A DNA stretch of 64,000 nucleotides. Origin: Adlercreutzia sp. ZJ141. Lineage in GTDB: Bacteria > Actinomycetota > Coriobacteriia > Coriobacteriales > Eggerthellaceae. Of the stretch, positions 7,568 through 15,417 are shown in pieces. Every line of letters starts with the position of its first letter. Position 1 is the stretch's first letter. A model generated the notes under the pieces. It was not told the DNA's origin. It searched no databases and worked only from the letters and a program-made list of their open reading frames with translations. A program made the position numbers and the translations under genes. The stretch is from positions 62,001-126,000 of the forward strand of contig NZ_JAAKEB010000005.1 in the NCBI RefSeq assembly GCF_011038965.1, given 5' to 3'.

Positions 7568-8365
7568 CTATACGCTTAAATCGCGGCGTGTGAAGGCCAG
7601 CACCCCCAAGGCGAACAGCCCGCAGCCGATAGCGCCCAGCAGCAGAGCATCCGTCACGGCACCGGCGGTATTCGATACCAGATCGGTTGCTTGATACAGC
7701 TCATAAGGGTTCGCTACTTTCAGAATGTCCCAGTCTTTTTGCAGGTCAGCAAGCATTCCCATAAGATAGAACAAAAGGCACACCCCGGCTCCCGCAAAGA
7801 ACCCTCTGTCGGGGCGAGGCAGCACACACACGCCAAGAAAGACGAGTCCGCCCATAAAAAGCCAAAGTCCCAGCAGTCCCGCATTGGCCCGCAGCAGAGC
7901 AGATGCATCCAAGTCGCCGGGGAACAGCAGTGCTGCGCACGCTATTTCGCACAAGGTAGTGGCCACAAGTAGGCCAATCAGCAAAGCCGCGAATGCACCG
8001 ATAAAAGAAAGTACAATGCAGCGACGCGTCAACGGAAGTGCTAGCGTGAAAGCAAGCGATCCGCTTTCGAGGGGCTTGACCAGCATCTTGTGCACCGCCA
8101 TCAGCATAAACGCCAAGGGGAACAGCACCAAAAGAAACTTCTGAAGATAGTTCACCATGAAATCAACTAACGTGGTTGTAGGGGAAGCCATGCCGAAAGC
8201 GGCAAACAGTTCCGGCATGGCTTCTTGCATGGTGCTCAGGCTGGCTTCCAGCGAGGGGTCATACATGATCACGATGCAAACTACGTACAGCGCTATCACG
8301 CCGAAAAACATCAGTGCGGAAAACAGGTTCGATTTGATTTCACGTCTCACAAGAATCAGGTTCAT
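7568..8365 (-). CDS. ABC-2 type transporter permease
   Basis: 265-residue integral membrane subunit with about six hydrophobic segments. It starts with a cytoplasmic NLILVRREIKSNL and a first segment ALMFFGVIALYVVCIVIMYD. A conserved MLVKPLESGSLAFTLALPLTRR loop is typical of permeases partnered with NatA/CcmA-like ATPases. Function: export of an unknown substrate with the ATPase encoded just upstream. AAAGGAACCCC precedes the ATG at 8365. The gap to the ATPase gene (197 bp) contains a short tandem repeat. Possible substrates include antimicrobial peptides or drugs. Confidence 0.85.
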   Translation of the reverse strand: MNLILVRREIKSNLFSALMFFGVIALYVVCIVIMYDPSLEASLSTMQEAMPELFAAFGMASPTTTLVDFMVNYLQKFLLVLFPLAFMLMAVHKMLVKPLESGSLAFTLALPLTRRCIVLSFIGAFAALLIGLLVATTLCEIACAALLFPGDLDASALLRANAGLLGLWLFMGGLVFLGVCVLPRPDRGFFAGAGVCLLFYLMGMLADLQKDWDILKVANPYELYQATDLVSNTAGAVTDALLLGAIGCGLFALGVLAFTRRDLSV

Positions 8366-8510
8366 AGGGGTTCCTTTCGTCGCCTACGTTAACTGGCGTT
8401 ATGCTGTGCGTTGGTGAGCGTTGTGTCAGCCGGCCGGTGAACGAGTGCCACACTACGTGGTGACCAACTGGCGAAGGGGTGTCGCGCCTTGTTGCCAGCC
8501 CGCGTTCTTG

Positions 8511-8588
8511 CTAGTCGGCGTCGTTCCACGTGCTAGCTAGTCGGCGTCGTTCCACGTGCTAGCTAGTCGGCGTCGTGCCACGTGCCGA
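8511..8588. repeat. 26-bp tandem repeat covering the 3' end of the ABC ATPase gene
   Basis: Three consecutive 26-bp units (8511-8536, 8537-8562, 8563-8588); the first two are identical and the third differs at a few bases. The unit carries the last codons and stop of the ATPase gene, so the duplicated copies lie just after the functional stop. The unit is not a multiple of three, so contraction is tolerated only outside the coding part. Confidence 0.9.
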
Positions 8589-9285
8589 CCAGCGCGTCTT
8601 CTCCGTACAAATTAACCAGCGCGCCATCCATGGTTAGCTCGGCCGGCTTGCATTCCATGATGCGTCGCCCATGGCGAATGAACAGAACGCGATCACACAG
8701 CCGTTCCACCTCTCCCAACAAATGCGACGACATGAGCACCGTAGCACCCCGCGCGCGCTCAGCTTGCACAAGCTCGACAAAACGCCGTTGCATAAGCAGA
8801 TCAAGACCGGTTGTGGGCTCATCAAGCAGCAGCACGTCGGGTGTGTGGAAAAACGCGCAGACAATTCCAACTTTCTGCTTATTACCTTTCGACATGGACC
8901 CTATGCGCATGCTGGGGTCAAGCTCGAAGAATTCGATGAGACGCTGCATGCGCCCCAGATCGTGCAGTTCGCGCACCTGCGCCTGAAAGCGCAAGAAGGC
9001 GTCGGCGGTCATGTGGGGTGGCAGGGCCAATTCTCCGGGCAGGTAGCCAAGCGTGCGCTGGATGCGATCGCGATGCGCAAAGCAGTCAAGGCCCGCAATG
9101 CGGGCGCATCCCTGGTCTGCGCGGATGAAACCCATAAGGGTGCGCAGCGTCACGGTCTTTCCAGCGCCGTTTGCCCCCAGAAAACCCAGCACTTCACCGG
9201 GCGCAACGGAAAACGTCAGGTCAAACACGCCTCGGTTGTGCCCGTAGTCTTTGGTGAGCCCCTCTACGTGAACGATGTCAGCCAT
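8563..9285 (-). CDS. ABC transporter ATP-binding protein
   Basis: 240-residue nucleotide-binding subunit. Walker A in GANGAGKTVTLRTLM, signature SKGNKQKVGI (ABC motif in the variant form seen in CcmA/BcrA-like exporters), Walker B LLLDEPTTGLD, and the H-loop SSH. The ATG at 9285 with AGGAGGGAAA gives a normal length; the frame extends 63 codons upstream without family similarity. Paired with the downstream permease as a NatAB/BcrAB-like exporter, with the TetR regulator convergent. Its 3' end lies in a tandem repeat. Confidence 0.93.
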   Translation of the reverse strand: MADIVHVEGLTKDYGHNRGVFDLTFSVAPGEVLGFLGANGAGKTVTLRTLMGFIRADQGCARIAGLDCFAHRDRIQRTLGYLPGELALPPHMTADAFLRFQAQVRELHDLGRMQRLIEFFELDPSMRIGSMSKGNKQKVGIVCAFFHTPDVLLLDEPTTGLDLLMQRRFVELVQAERARGATVLMSSHLLGEVERLCDRVLFIRHGRRIMECKPAELTMDGALVNLYGEDALVGTWHDAD

Positions 9286-9743
9286 GGGCGTTTCCCTCCT
9301 GTCGCGCCGAAGAGCCGGCGGTTGAGTACCTGATAGCCACAACCTTAGTGTGTTGACTCGATTTAGGAAGCCCCCAAAGAGAAATGCGCTGCCGTGCTCC
9401 ACGAGAAACGCGAAGTACAGCGACAACGAAGGGGACAGCATGCTCAATGCCACTGGTTGACCCGTGAGTAACATAAGAGTTGCTGAGGGCTACCCCCGGC
9501 TCTTGGAGATAGCTTGTTCAGCCACCAAGCACTTTAGGCCAAACTATTACACCAGCAACCAAGCGGCATGTTCGGCGCACTAACAGAAAGCCCCATCCGA
9601 AGATGAGGCTTGCATGATTCAAAGCGTAAACGCGCCTTCACATCTGTATCAGATGTACACTATGAACTGGTAGAACATGCCAGTCTGAATCGTAGTGTTT
9701 TGAAGGCCTTATTCTTTTGAAGGTCTTATCTTTCGAATTACGC
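9286..9743. other. Intergenic region between thiM and the ABC exporter
   Basis: 458 bp with no convincing gene on either strand. It carries the upstream region of the ABC operon (minus strand) and the transcript end of thiM, with one terminator-like hairpin at 9589-9610. Nothing else recognised. Confidence 0.6.
9589..9610 (-). terminator. Probable thiM terminator
   Basis: A 9-bp stem with one G-T pair and a TTCG loop (UUCG tetraloop on the minus strand), followed on that strand by TTTCTG. It lies 134 bp after the thiM stop. Confidence 0.45.
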
Positions 9744-10574
9744 CTACTCGACCGTAAGCTCGCAGTGTGCAATACCGGCTGGCTGGATGCGGTAGAGCTC
9801 GTCGAGAAACGCCTGCTTAAACGACGCCGGCGCCGCATGAGCAGCGGCCGCACGCAGCCCCGCGACGTTGTAATGCGCTGTTGCCGCAAGCGCCGCTGTA
9901 AACGGATCGACTACGGCAGCATACACGGCGCAGACACCGCCCAGCGAGCAACCGAAGCCTGTCACACGCTCCATCAGCTCAGAGCCGCCCTGCACATGAA
10001 CGATCGTCGTACCGTCGGTCACCAGGTCAACCTCGCCCGACACCGCAACCGCACCACCCGTATAGCGAGCCAGCGCGCAAGCAGCACCTCGTGCTGCGTC
10101 AACCGCATCAGTCGTATCAACGCCATGAGCACGCCCTAACTCCGATGCGTCGCCTTCAAGCTCCCATAAACCCGCAAGCGCAATGATCTCCGACGCATTG
10201 CCACGAACGATTCGCGGCTTGAACGGCTTGAGGGCGCTTAAGATATCGGTGCGCAGCTGTCCGATGCCAATACCCACCGGATCGAGCACGCATGTCTTGC
10301 CCGCAGCGTGCGCGGCTTTCACAACTGCGGGGATTGTCTGCTCGTGTACCGGCAGTAGCGTTCCCATGTTCACGTACACGGCGTCACCCGCTGCCACCAG
10401 CGCTTCGCCCTCGTCAGGCAAATACACCATGGCCGCCGATCCGCCGACGGCAAGCTGGGCGTTTGCCACGAAGTCCGTGGTTACACCGTTGGTTACCGAA
10501 CCCGCTAACGGTCGCCGCTCGCGCACGGCAAGCACGGCTTCCTCAATGCCCTTTCTCAATTGTTCCGCATTCAT
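9744..10574 (-). CDS. thiM: Hydroxyethylthiazole kinase
   Basis: Phosphorylates the thiazole alcohol (salvage), giving the substrate of ThiE. 276 residues, ribokinase-like fold: SVTNGVTTDFVANAQLAVGG, the MVYLPDEGEALV segment, the conserved VLDPVGIGIGQLR block, IRGNASEI-like VRGNASEIIAL, and the catalytic GFGCSLGG motif, where the usual GTGC is GFGC. The ATG at 10574 has AAAGGGGAG upstream. Single gene on this strand; divergent from a PurF-like gene. With thiE and the thiamine-binding protein it suggests the organism salvages thiazole. No riboswitch found. Confidence 0.95.
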   Translation of the reverse strand: MNAEQLRKGIEEAVLAVRERRPLAGSVTNGVTTDFVANAQLAVGGSAAMVYLPDEGEALVAAGDAVYVNMGTLLPVHEQTIPAVVKAAHAAGKTCVLDPVGIGIGQLRTDILSALKPFKPRIVRGNASEIIALAGLWELEGDASELGRAHGVDTTDAVDAARGAACALARYTGGAVAVSGEVDLVTDGTTIVHVQGGSELMERVTGFGCSLGGVCAVYAAVVDPFTAALAATAHYNVAGLRAAAAHAAPASFKQAFLDELYRIQPAGIAHCELTVE

Positions 10575-10874
10575 TCCACTCCCCTTTCTCATTCGCTGGC
10601 TCAACACCCATCCCAACGCCGTGTGCCTTCGTTTGGGTGCAAACCAGCATCCAATGACTCAACCGGGAAGTATATACAGGAGCCGCACGGCACAGACACA
10701 CCGTGCAGCGCAATGAGTCAAATTTTTCGACGGATGTTTTCCTCTACTCCTACAGAAAAACAAACAGCGTACGGAAATCGTGACGTTTTTCACTCCTGTA
10801 ACACACAGTTCACGCCGTTCGGCTATGCTTGCATCTTCACTGGGCGGCAGAACATGAAAGGTGCGCGAACAGCA
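10575..10874. other. Divergent intergenic region between thiM and the purF-like gene
   Basis: 300 bp between divergent genes. It must contain both promoters, but no strong -35/-10 pair or riboswitch could be fixed by eye. The purF-like frame is open through most of it; that extension is not treated as coding because it resembles nothing in the family. Confidence 0.5.
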
Positions 10875-12302
10875 ATGGGTGGATTCTTTGGGGCAACGGC
10901 AAAGCACGACGTGGTACTGGACGTCTTCTTCGGCGTCGATTATCATTCCCACCTCGGCACACGCCGCGCCGGCATGATCTTCCACGACGATGAGAAGGGC
11001 TTCCAGCGACAGATCCACTCCATCGAGAACACGCCATTCCGTACCCGCTTCGAAGAGGATCTGCCGCACTTTTGCGGCACTGCGGGCATCGGCTGCATTA
11101 GCGACACCGATCCGCAGCCGCTGCTGGTGCGTTCACATTTGGGCGTGTACGCTATCGCCACAGTGTGCGCCATCAACAACGCCGAACAGCTGGTGGAAGA
11201 CTACTTCACCGACGGTTGCAGCCAATTCATGGCAATGAGCTCAGGGCGAGTGAACTCAACCGAGCTGGTGGCGGCGCTCATCAACCAAAAGCAGGACTTC
11301 GTGTCGGGCATCAAGCACGCGCAGAAGCTCATCGACGGCTCGCTCACCCTTACTATTATGACCGCAGACGGGTCTATTATCGCTGCACGCGACGCGCTCG
11401 GCCGCCTGCCCGTGGTTGTAGCCAAAGCGGAAGACGGCTACTGCGTGTCGTTCGAGAACTTCGTGTACCAGAAGCTCGGTTACGTGAGCGATTACGAACT
11501 TGGCCCCGGCGAGATTGTCCGCGTAACGCCCGACGGCTACGAAACGTTAGCGCCCGCCGGCAACGACATGAAAATCTGTGCCTTTTTGTGGGTGTACTAC
11601 GGGTACCCTAACAGCACCTACGAAGGCGAAAACGTGGAGGTCATGCGCTACCGCAACGGTGCTATCATGGCGCGCGATGAACGCAAGCGCAACGGACACC
11701 TTCCCGACGTTGATTTCGTGGCGGGCGTGCCCGATTCCGGCCTGCCGCACGCCATCGGCTACTCTGCGGAAAGCGGCGCGCCGTTCGGTCGCCCCTTCAT
11801 CAAGTACACCCCCACCTGGTCGCGATCGTTCATGCCCCAAAACCAGACCATGCGCAACCATGTGGCGAAGATGAAGCAGCTGCCCGTGCCCGAGCTTATC
11901 GAAAACAAAAAGCTGCTGTTCGTTGACGACTCCATTGTTCGCGGCACGCAGCTGCGTGAAACGGTTCGATTCCTGTACGAATCGGGTGCCGCGGAAGTGC
12001 ACATGCGCAGTGCCTGTCCGCCCATCATGTACGGATGCAAGTACCTAACCTTCTCTAGCAACAAGTCGGATATGGATCTTATCGCCCGCCGCACCGTGCA
12101 GGAACTCGAAGGTGACGAAGGCCAGAAGCACCTTGACGAATACGCCGATGCCACCACCGAACGCGGCAAGTGCATGCTGCGCACTATCTGCGAACAGCTG
12201 GGCTTCGACTCGCTGGAGTTTCAGTCGCTTGATGGCATGATCGAAGCTATTGGCATTGATCCGGCGAAGGTGTGCACCTACTGCTGGACCGGCAAGGAAT
12301 AG
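10875..12302 (+). CDS. Amidophosphoribosyltransferase-like protein lacking the N-terminal catalytic Cys
   Basis: 475 residues with the PurF architecture: an N-terminal class II glutamine amidotransferase (Ntn) domain and a C-terminal phosphoribosyltransferase domain. The PRPP loop FVDDSIVRGTQ is intact near residue 350, and EGENVEVMR and MPQNQTMRNHVAKMK resemble PurF. The N-terminus reads MGGFFGA, where PurF has MCGIFG-like, so the nucleophile Cys that hydrolyses glutamine is absent. A 7-codon-longer start at 10854 would not restore it. Similar MGGFFG proteins exist in anaerobes (recalled, not checked). It may use ammonia, take nitrogen from a partner, or be regulatory. Monocistronic, with an inverted repeat at its end. 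Confidence 0.85.
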   Translation: MGGFFGATAKHDVVLDVFFGVDYHSHLGTRRAGMIFHDDEKGFQRQIHSIENTPFRTRFEEDLPHFCGTAGIGCISDTDPQPLLVRSHLGVYAIATVCAINNAEQLVEDYFTDGCSQFMAMSSGRVNSTELVAALINQKQDFVSGIKHAQKLIDGSLTLTIMTADGSIIAARDALGRLPVVVAKAEDGYCVSFENFVYQKLGYVSDYELGPGEIVRVTPDGYETLAPAGNDMKICAFLWVYYGYPNSTYEGENVEVMRYRNGAIMARDERKRNGHLPDVDFVAGVPDSGLPHAIGYSAESGAPFGRPFIKYTPTWSRSFMPQNQTMRNHVAKMKQLPVPELIENKKLLFVDDSIVRGTQLRETVRFLYESGAAEVHMRSACPPIMYGCKYLTFSSNKSDMDLIARRTVQELEGDEGQKHLDEYADATTERGKCMLRTICEQLGFDSLEFQSLDGMIEAIGIDPAKVCTYCWTGKE

Positions 12303-12366
12303 GTGAAGAATTAACACGAAACAGAAATGACGATAAGCTCACGCTGTCACAAGTGCGCGCTTCTGG

Positions 12367-12403
12367 AAAAATCGAATGTGCTACCATAGTACATTCGATT
12401 TTT
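12367..12403. terminator. Perfect 13-bp inverted repeat between the purF-like gene and helD
   Basis: A-run plus TCGAATGT at 12367-12379 and its exact inverse at 12391-12403 flank an 11-nt loop; T5 ends the right arm. It fits a bidirectional intrinsic terminator 64 bp after the purF-like stop, but it also lies 27 bp before the helD start, where an operator would be expected. Confidence 0.7.
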
Positions 12404-12430
12404 CAGTTTGAGACATCGCAAGGAGGCAAC

Positions 12431-14596
12431 GTGAGCACAAGCGTCACCGCACCGCAGCCAACCGAGCAGACCGACCCCGTATTCGAACACGAGCAGCGGC
12501 ACCTGACGAAAACCTACGAAAAGCTAAAAGCTATCGCCCGCGATGCGCAACGCAAGCTCGAGGAAACGGCGCGCGCCGCAGCGGCCGATAAAGAGTCGAT
12601 GACCGCCGACATTGCGCACAACTTCACCACCGACGATGAAGCCATGGAAACCTACGCAGCCATTGCCGCCGTAAACCGCATCATCGAGGGGTACAACATC
12701 TCACAAGAAGTGAACTCTCAGCGCTTGGCCGATGCGCAGCTGCTGCTACGCCAGCCGTACTTCGCAAAGATTTCGCTGCAGTTCAAGCCCGATGAGGACC
12801 CCAAAGAGCTCTACATCGGCAACGCGGGCATGTCGGACGAGAACTGTAAGCGGCTCGTTGTCGACTGGCGCTCGCCGGTTGCTGAGGTGTACTACAACCA
12901 AGAAAACGGTGCCACCTCATACGTGGCGAACGGGCGCACTATCAACGTTGATTTGCTGCTTCGTCGACAATTCGACATTTCTGAAAACGTGCTTGCCGCC
13001 TACTTCGACACGAACGTGGCTATCCAAGACTCGCTGCTGCTTGCGTCGCTTTCCAAACAGCGAACCGCGCAGATGCAGGCCATTACCGCGACTATCCAAA
13101 AAGAGCAGAACGTTATCGTGCGTCACGATGACGTTGACGCGTTGCTGGTACATGGCATTGCCGGCAGCGGCAAAACTTCGGTGCTGCTGCAGCGCATCGC
13201 GTATTTGTTCTATCAAAACCGCGACACCCTGCGCCCCGACGAGGTGCACTTAATCACGCCGAATCCCGTGTTCGGACACTACATCGACAACGTGCTGCCC
13301 GACATGGGCGAACAAAACCCACACATCGAAACATGGGCTGATCTCGCAGAAAGCCTAATGCCTCAAGGCCGCGGCCACGAGCGTAGCCATGCCACCACAG
13401 CTGACCTAGCCGCACTTGATCGCGGCATGCGCGAGCTTGTACTCGACCACGGTGACTTCAAGGAAATCACCTGCGAAGGCACACGTTTTGTGTCGGTCGG
13501 GCAAATCCAACAGGCAATTGGCAAATTCAAGAACGTGCCAATTGGGCCTCATCGCATTACGCTTGCGCGCGAAGAGCTGCTCAAACGTGTCCGCTCGCGC
13601 ATCGCACAGCTTGCCGCAACCGAACGCGCCCAAGATGAGCTGCTGGAATTAAGTACCGACGAGCAGCTTGAGCTGTTCCGCGAAACCATTGAACCGCAAA
13701 CCGAAGCGGAACTGAAATCGTACACGCTGCGTTACCTGAACACGAAGTACGCAGGAGCCATCGAAGCCGTCGAGCGCGATGAATGGCTGCGCATCGACCG
13801 CATTGGCATGCGCATATTGGACGCACAAGGGCTCGATCCCGTCACGTGGCTTTACACGAAAATCTGCCTAACTGGATTGGGGGACACCAGTGCGAAGTAC
13901 GTGATGATCGACGAGGTGCAGGATTATACCGCCGCACAGCTCGCCGTGTTCGCCCGCTACTTCAGATACGCCCATTTCTTGCTACTCGGCGACGCCCATC
14001 AGGCGATTAAGGAAGAAACCGCCACCTTTGACGAGATACGACAGGTGTTTGAACGCGAACGTGGCTCAGTCACATCCTGTAGCTTGATGACCAGCTACCG
14101 ATCATCACCCGAGATCACCAACTTGTTCGCAAGCCTGCTGCCGCAAGATGAGCAAGCGCACGTGTCATCGGTCCAGCCCGAACACACCTCACCGAGCATT
14201 GAGGTGTGCACCACCGAAAACGAACGCATCGCACGAATTGCCGCTATCATTATCGAAGCCGGCGACCAGGCGGGGCTTGCCGCCATCATAACACCCGACT
14301 CCAATCAAGCCCGCCTACTACATGCCGCCCTACTGCCTGCGCTGGGAGAGAAAACACCTCGTGTTATGGACACCACGATGACGCTTCCCGACGACGGCGT
14401 TGTTATCGTGCCGCTCAAGTTGGCGAAGGGCCTCGAGTTCGACTGCGTGATCGTGCCTGACGCATCGGCTCGCGTGTTCGGCGAAGACGAGCTATCGCGC
14501 AACCGCCTGTACACTACCATCAGCCGTGCTACTCACCACCTTCACATCGTGTCGAGCGAGCCGCTGACCCCGCTGCTGCAACGCTGTGGTGCGTAA
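12431..14596 (+). CDS. helD: HelD-like superfamily 1 helicase (RNA polymerase recycling factor)
   Basis: 721 residues. HelD proteins use ATP to free stalled RNA polymerase from DNA. The N-terminal coiled-coil (HEQRHLTKTYEKLKAIARD) is typical of the arm that enters the polymerase channel. VDWRSPVAEVYYN is the family signature. Walker A is GIAGSGKTSVLL, Walker B MIDEVQDYTAAQ, then TSYRSSPEI, LAKGLEFDCVIVPD and TTISRATHHLHIV. The GTG start at 12431 is preceded by AAGGAGGCAAC; upstream codons overlap the previous gene's end. The gene overlaps the following PAP2 gene by 11 bp at most. Family assignment is firm; class I versus II was not resolved. Confidence 0.92.
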   Translation: MSTSVTAPQPTEQTDPVFEHEQRHLTKTYEKLKAIARDAQRKLEETARAAAADKESMTADIAHNFTTDDEAMETYAAIAAVNRIIEGYNISQEVNSQRLADAQLLLRQPYFAKISLQFKPDEDPKELYIGNAGMSDENCKRLVVDWRSPVAEVYYNQENGATSYVANGRTINVDLLLRRQFDISENVLAAYFDTNVAIQDSLLLASLSKQRTAQMQAITATIQKEQNVIVRHDDVDALLVHGIAGSGKTSVLLQRIAYLFYQNRDTLRPDEVHLITPNPVFGHYIDNVLPDMGEQNPHIETWADLAESLMPQGRGHERSHATTADLAALDRGMRELVLDHGDFKEITCEGTRFVSVGQIQQAIGKFKNVPIGPHRITLAREELLKRVRSRIAQLAATERAQDELLELSTDEQLELFRETIEPQTEAELKSYTLRYLNTKYAGAIEAVERDEWLRIDRIGMRILDAQGLDPVTWLYTKICLTGLGDTSAKYVMIDEVQDYTAAQLAVFARYFRYAHFLLLGDAHQAIKEETATFDEIRQVFERERGSVTSCSLMTSYRSSPEITNLFASLLPQDEQAHVSSVQPEHTSPSIEVCTTENERIARIAAIIIEAGDQAGLAAIITPDSNQARLLHAALLPALGEKTPRVMDTTMTLPDDGVVIVPLKLAKGLEFDCVIVPDASARVFGEDELSRNRLYTTISRATHHLHIVSSEPLTPLLQRCGA

Positions 14597-15104
14597 AACT
14601 ATGAAGCAGAAAAGCTACTTTCGGCTGCATACGTTTTTGCGCGGCCACCCACGCTTACTACGGGTGGCCGCCGGCGCAAACACTGCCATCACAGGGGCCA
14701 TCTACCTGGCGTATCCCTGCCTTATTGTGTGGCTGTTCGCACACGACGGCCTACTGGCGGCTTTTCGCGCTGTGGTTGTTCCAGCGATTGGATTTGTTGC
14801 GGTCACGCTGCTGCGCCAGGTCATCAATGCACCACGACCTTACGAGGTGTTCGGCATTGAAGCATCCGTACCAAAAGACACTCGCGGAAAGTCGTTTCCC
14901 AGTAAGCATACGTTTTCTATCTTCGTTATCGCAACCGCGTTCCTGGAATGCCTCGCTACGCCGGTACCTGCCATTATCGTGTTCGCGCTCGGCGTCGCAC
15001 TCGCCACGCTACGCGTAATCATTGGCGTGCATTTCCCCCGCGACGTAATAGCAGGTGCGCTCGCAGGCACGCTCACCGGACTCATTGGGTTTGCGCTGAT
15101 CTAA
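14586..15104 (+). CDS. PAP2-family membrane phosphatase
   Basis: 172-residue membrane protein of the PAP2 superfamily (undecaprenyl-pyrophosphate or lipid phosphatases). The three catalytic motifs are present: LRQVINAPRPYE (KX6RP-like), FPSKHTFS (PSGH-like, with K in place of G), and RVIIGVHFPRDV (SRX5HX3D-like). About five hydrophobic segments. Start uncertain: GTG 14586 or 14589 overlaps helD, or ATG 14601; no strong ribosome-binding site, so translation is probably coupled to helD. Substrate not inferable. Confidence 0.85.
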   Translation: MVRKTMKQKSYFRLHTFLRGHPRLLRVAAGANTAITGAIYLAYPCLIVWLFAHDGLLAAFRAVVVPAIGFVAVTLLRQVINAPRPYEVFGIEASVPKDTRGKSFPSKHTFSIFVIATAFLECLATPVPAIIVFALGVALATLRVIIGVHFPRDVIAGALAGTLTGLIGFALI

Positions 15105-15105
15105 C

Positions 15106-15134
15106 ATGACAAAGAAACAAATGGGTGCTACAAT
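15106..15134 (+). promoter_or_regulatory. Promoter for a small RNA after the PAP2 gene
   Basis: ATGACA at 15106-15111 and TACAAT at 15129-15134 separated by exactly 17 bp. It begins 2 bp after the PAP2 stop and points to a short, terminator-ended transcript with no good reading frame. Confidence 0.55.
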
Positions 15135-15139
15135 TGGGC

Positions 15140-15233
15140 CATGCCGGCAAGGCCCGTGTTGTGTTAAAGGGTTACGGGCGGCGCGGGTTGTATTTCTAAG
15201 AGGTCAGTGTCCTACCACTGACCTCTAGTTTTT
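15140..15233 (+). ncRNA. Predicted small RNA, candidate antisense antitoxin
   Basis: A transcript of about 94 nt is implied by the promoter at 15106-15134 and the strong terminator ending at 15233. It could fold into a GCCCGT/ACGGGC hairpin before the terminator stem. It runs tail-to-tail into the small peptide gene at 15232-15339, whose mRNA would read through this DNA on the other strand, so the RNAs would pair at their 3' regions as in txpA/RatA-type systems. It contains one copy of the dispersed GTGTTAAAGGGTTAC motif. Expression is inferred. Confidence 0.5.
15199..15233 (+). terminator. Strong intrinsic terminator of the small RNA
   Basis: AGAGGTCAGTG at 15199-15209 pairs perfectly with CACTGACCTCT at 15216-15226, 6-nt loop, followed by AGTTTTT. 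The T-run overlaps the stop codon of the opposite-strand peptide gene. Confidence 0.85.
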
Positions 15234-15339
15234 ACTTCCCCTCGTCATCCGTTTGCGTTTTCCATTCCCTCCATGCATCGAGGATAAACTCCGCGATGGT
15301 AGCCAATGCGGCCAACATGAAAAGAACTTTCTCGATCAT
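15232..15339 (-). CDS. Small hydrophobic peptide (35 aa), candidate type I toxin
   Basis: A short gene with an ideal ribosome-binding site (AAAGGAGTG) before ATG 15339. The peptide begins MIEKVLFMLAALATIAEFIL, a single probable membrane helix, then a charged tail (DAWREWK, QTDDEGK). Length, one helix and charged C-terminus resemble TxpA/BsrG/Fst-like holin-type toxins. A promoter-to-terminator small RNA converges on its 3' end. It follows the pit gene by 78 bp on the same strand and may be cotranscribed with it. It could instead be a small membrane subunit of Pit; sequence alone does not decide. Confidence 0.6.
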   Translation of the reverse strand: MIEKVLFMLAALATIAEFILDAWREWKTQTDDEGK

Positions 15340-15417
15340 AGGCGATCACTCCTTTCAAAAAAGAAGCGCCGCCCGCATACGGACCTTGCCGACCTTCTGA
15401 TTTTACCACCCGGAATG

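Noticed and set aside
8511-8588. CRISPR array
   Set aside because: Units are directly adjacent with no spacers; the same holds for the repeats at 38731-38851, 43593-43640 and 62370-62460.
9638-9889. Small minus-strand gene at the end of thiM
   Set aside because: Overlaps the thiM coding end in another frame and lacks a ribosome-binding site.
10575-10874. N-terminal extension of the purF-like protein by about 100 codons
   Set aside because: The extension resembles nothing, and the family begins at MGGFFG; it lies in a divergent promoter region.
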